Assembly (NCBI GenBank): GCA_002385665.1
Contig: DGDX01000095.1
Location: 1 to 7,048 of the forward strand
Origin: Firmicutes bacterium UBA3941
GTDB lineage: Bacteria; Bacillota; Clostridia; Caldicoprobacterales; UBA3941
Reading direction: 5' to 3'
DNA length: 7,048 nucleotides
Position 1 is the stretch's first letter. Every line of letters starts with the position of its first letter. Both the position numbers and the translations under genes were made by a program. The notes below the pieces were generated by a model. The model saw only the letters and a list, made by a program, of their open reading frames with translations, was not told where the DNA came from and did no database searches. This document shows positions 5,530 through 7,048 of this stretch, in pieces.

Positions 5530-7048
5530 TTATTTGGCAAGGGCTTAGTCCCTCTGCCTCAGCCTTGACCTTAATTACTCCCCTCTCAGGAGATGACCCT
5601 ATGTAAATTAACAGTCTTCCCCTATAGGCCCTCCTATATGACAGCCCATAAGGTGTTGTGTCCTCCAGATTGCCGTTCTCAAGGCCTAAAATTCTGCCAG
5701 GCCCTTCAAGAGAGACCCTTATCAAATCATGGGCATTATCAATAGGATTTCCATCGGTATCGATAATCTCCAATATCACATGGGTCATATCCAAACCGTT
5801 GGCGGCAATACTCTTGTCCATGCTGCTTAGTTTTATACCGGCTGCTCCTTTGGTGGTTTTCAAAATATCTTCATATACCCTACCCTCATCATCAATGGAA
5901 AGTGCTTTTAGTTCTCCCTTTTCAAAGGGTATCTTCCAAGTTAAGTAAGCCTCTGTATGATCGGCCAGTTTTTTTACTCCCAGGGATTTTCCATTTAAGA
6001 AGAGTTCAGTTGCGGTACAGTTGGTCAGGCAGATGACCTCAACCTCACTACCATCCACAAAGTTCCATGAGGATTTCAAGTTTTTATTATACAGGATATA
6101 TTTTCTCCCATCAAGCAACTGATTGGCATAACCGGCGAAGAGTTTTACCATAGGTCTATCCGACCATAAACTCTTTCTGAAATAAAAGCTGGGCTTCTTA
6201 AAGCCGGCAACATCCAAAAGTCCTGCTTCCGAGCCATGGGAGGGCCATCCCCTTGTTTCGCCAAGAAAATCAATACCAGTCCATAAGAACTGTCCTGATA
6301 TAAAATCATTATTTTTTGCAGCAAGCCATTGGCTAAGTTCTTTACCATTCTCGCTTCCAAGAAGCACCCTATTGGGCCACCTCTTATGATCCTCCTTGTA
6401 GAGATGCTCCTTATAATTGTATCCAACAACATCCAGACAATCAGCCAAACCCGTGATATTTGAAAGCTCGGGCAGGGCCAAGGCCGCGGTGACAGGCCTG
6501 GTTAGATCATATCTTTTGACAATGGATACCAATCTTTTGGCTATGGGAACCAGTCTCTCGGCATTAGGCTTATTTGCGTCGTAGATGCGCTCTGAGGCAG
6601 GTTTGTTGGCATCGTTATTGCCGGTCACGTTTTGGAAAAGCGGATGCCCATAAGGGTCGTTGGGATAATCTATCTCGTTGCCAATGCTCCAGAGGATAAT
6701 GGAGGGATGATTCCTACCCCTCAGCACCATATTTGTCAAGTCCCTCTCATGCCATTCCGGGAAATCTTCATAATATCCGTAATGAGCCGGCGGGTACACA
6801 TTGTGCCCATATACCCACTTGTTTTTTACACCCTCCCATTCGTCGAAGGCCTCATCCATAACTAAAAATCCCATGGAATCACATAGGTCATATAATTCAG
6901 GCATATGTGGATTATGGCTCATTCGTATTGCGTTGCAGCCCATCTCCTTCAAGATCATAAGCCGTCTTTCCCAAACCTTTTTTCTAACAGCAGCACCTAA
7001 ACAACCTGCATCGTGGTGGACGCATACCCCCTTAATCTTCATGCCTTC
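5513..7048 (-). CDS. glycoside hydrolase family 2 protein (beta-galactosidase-like), N-terminus outside the window
   Basis: The frame stays open to the window edge, with two more codons before the Met at 7042, so that Met is internal and the gene is partial. The visible 512 codons (numbered from that Met) contain the GH2 TIM barrel, opening with the strand and motif GVCVHHD. The probable acid/base E123 lies in WSIGNEID and the probable nucleophile E231 in LLGSENG, both family-typical. A DUF4982-like beta domain follows (about 320-385, ELFLNGKSLG), then a C-terminal Ig-like GH2 domain (about 402-505). The missing part should be the N-terminal sugar-binding jelly-roll and first Ig-like domain, roughly 250-300 residues. 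Such enzymes remove terminal beta-linked galactose or related sugars from oligosaccharides; the exact sugar is not readable. Whether a signal peptide is present cannot be seen. The adjacent LacI-family gene suggests sugar-induced expression. The natural stop is TAA at 5513-5515. Confidence 0.92.
   Translation of the reverse strand, partial: EGMKIKGVCVHHDAGCLGAAVRKKVWERRLMILKEMGCNAIRMSHNPHMPELYDLCDSMGFLVMDEAFDEWEGVKNKWVYGHNVYPPAHYGYYEDFPEWHERDLTNMVLRGRNHPSIILWSIGNEIDYPNDPYGHPLFQNVTGNNDANKPASERIYDANKPNAERLVPIAKRLVSIVKRYDLTRPVTAALALPELSNITGLADCLDVVGYNYKEHLYKEDHKRWPNRVLLGSENGKELSQWLAAKNNDFISGQFLWTGIDFLGETRGWPSHGSEAGLLDVAGFKKPSFYFRKSLWSDRPMVKLFAGYANQLLDGRKYILYNKNLKSSWNFVDGSEVEVICLTNCTATELFLNGKSLGVKKLADHTEAYLTWKIPFEKGELKALSIDDEGRVYEDILKTTKGAAGIKLSSMDKSIAANGLDMTHVILEIIDTDGNPIDNAHDLIRVSLEGPGRILGLENGNLEDTTPYGLSYRRAYRGRLLIYIGSSPERGVIKVKAEAEGLSPCQISIICE

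Noticed and set aside
5417..5548. 43-codon plus-strand ORF beginning ATGGTTTATTCC next to AGGAGG
   Set aside because: The AGGAGG touches the ATG with no spacing, which does not allow initiation there. The frame runs antisense into the end of the glycosidase gene.
5513..7042. Met at 7042 as the start of a short 509-residue glycosidase
   Set aside because: It falls at the beginning of the TIM barrel, has no ribosome binding site visible in the 6 bases left, and the frame stays open to the edge. GH2 enzymes need the N-terminal domains, so the gene is cut by the window.

Overview
All genes in this window are read leftward (minus strand). Moderate-to-low GC, strong AGGAGG-type ribosome binding sites, frequent AGA/AGG and ATA codons, and sigma-A-like promoters with 17-18 bp spacing all suggest a low-GC Gram-positive bacterium, most likely a plant- or gut-polysaccharide-using clostridium. 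That placement is an inference from composition and gene content, not from a phylogenetic marker.

In transcription order (right to left), the window opens inside a glycoside hydrolase family 2 gene (5513 to beyond 7048, N-terminus outside). A 226-bp gap follows, then a LacI-family repressor (4240-5286). This pair looks like a sugar-utilisation module: a secondary glycosidase with an adjacent sensor of its sugar.

The second module begins just after the repressor. One or two candidate sigma-A promoters (4208-4237 and 4160-4188) lead into a transcribed leader of about 280 nt. The leader encodes a 39-residue peptide (3987-4106) that gene prediction easily misses, with a very strong Shine-Dalgarno. 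It ends in a U-tailed hairpin (3874-3899) only 24 bp before the ribosome binding site of the first structural gene. A segment upstream (3938-3947) can pair over 10 bp with the ascending side of that terminator and so act as an antiterminator. Further segments inside and just after the leader ORF can compete with it. This is the layout of a translation-coupled transcription attenuator, comparable in design to bmrB upstream of bmrCD in Bacillus subtilis.

The attenuator controls two half-size ABC exporters (2030-3838 and 109-1935). Together they show the sequence asymmetry of a heterodimeric multidrug-type exporter. The first subunit has Asp in place of the catalytic Glu but a canonical LSGGQ. 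The second has the catalytic Glu but a degenerate LSTGE signature. The operon ends at a strong hairpin (74-100). Beyond it, a candidate promoter with a 16-bp palindrome over its -10 box points to a gene off the left edge.

The most interesting item is the unannotated leader peptide and its set of mutually exclusive pairings, which suggest that the exporter is switched on when translation is disturbed, as by a ribosome-targeting antibiotic.
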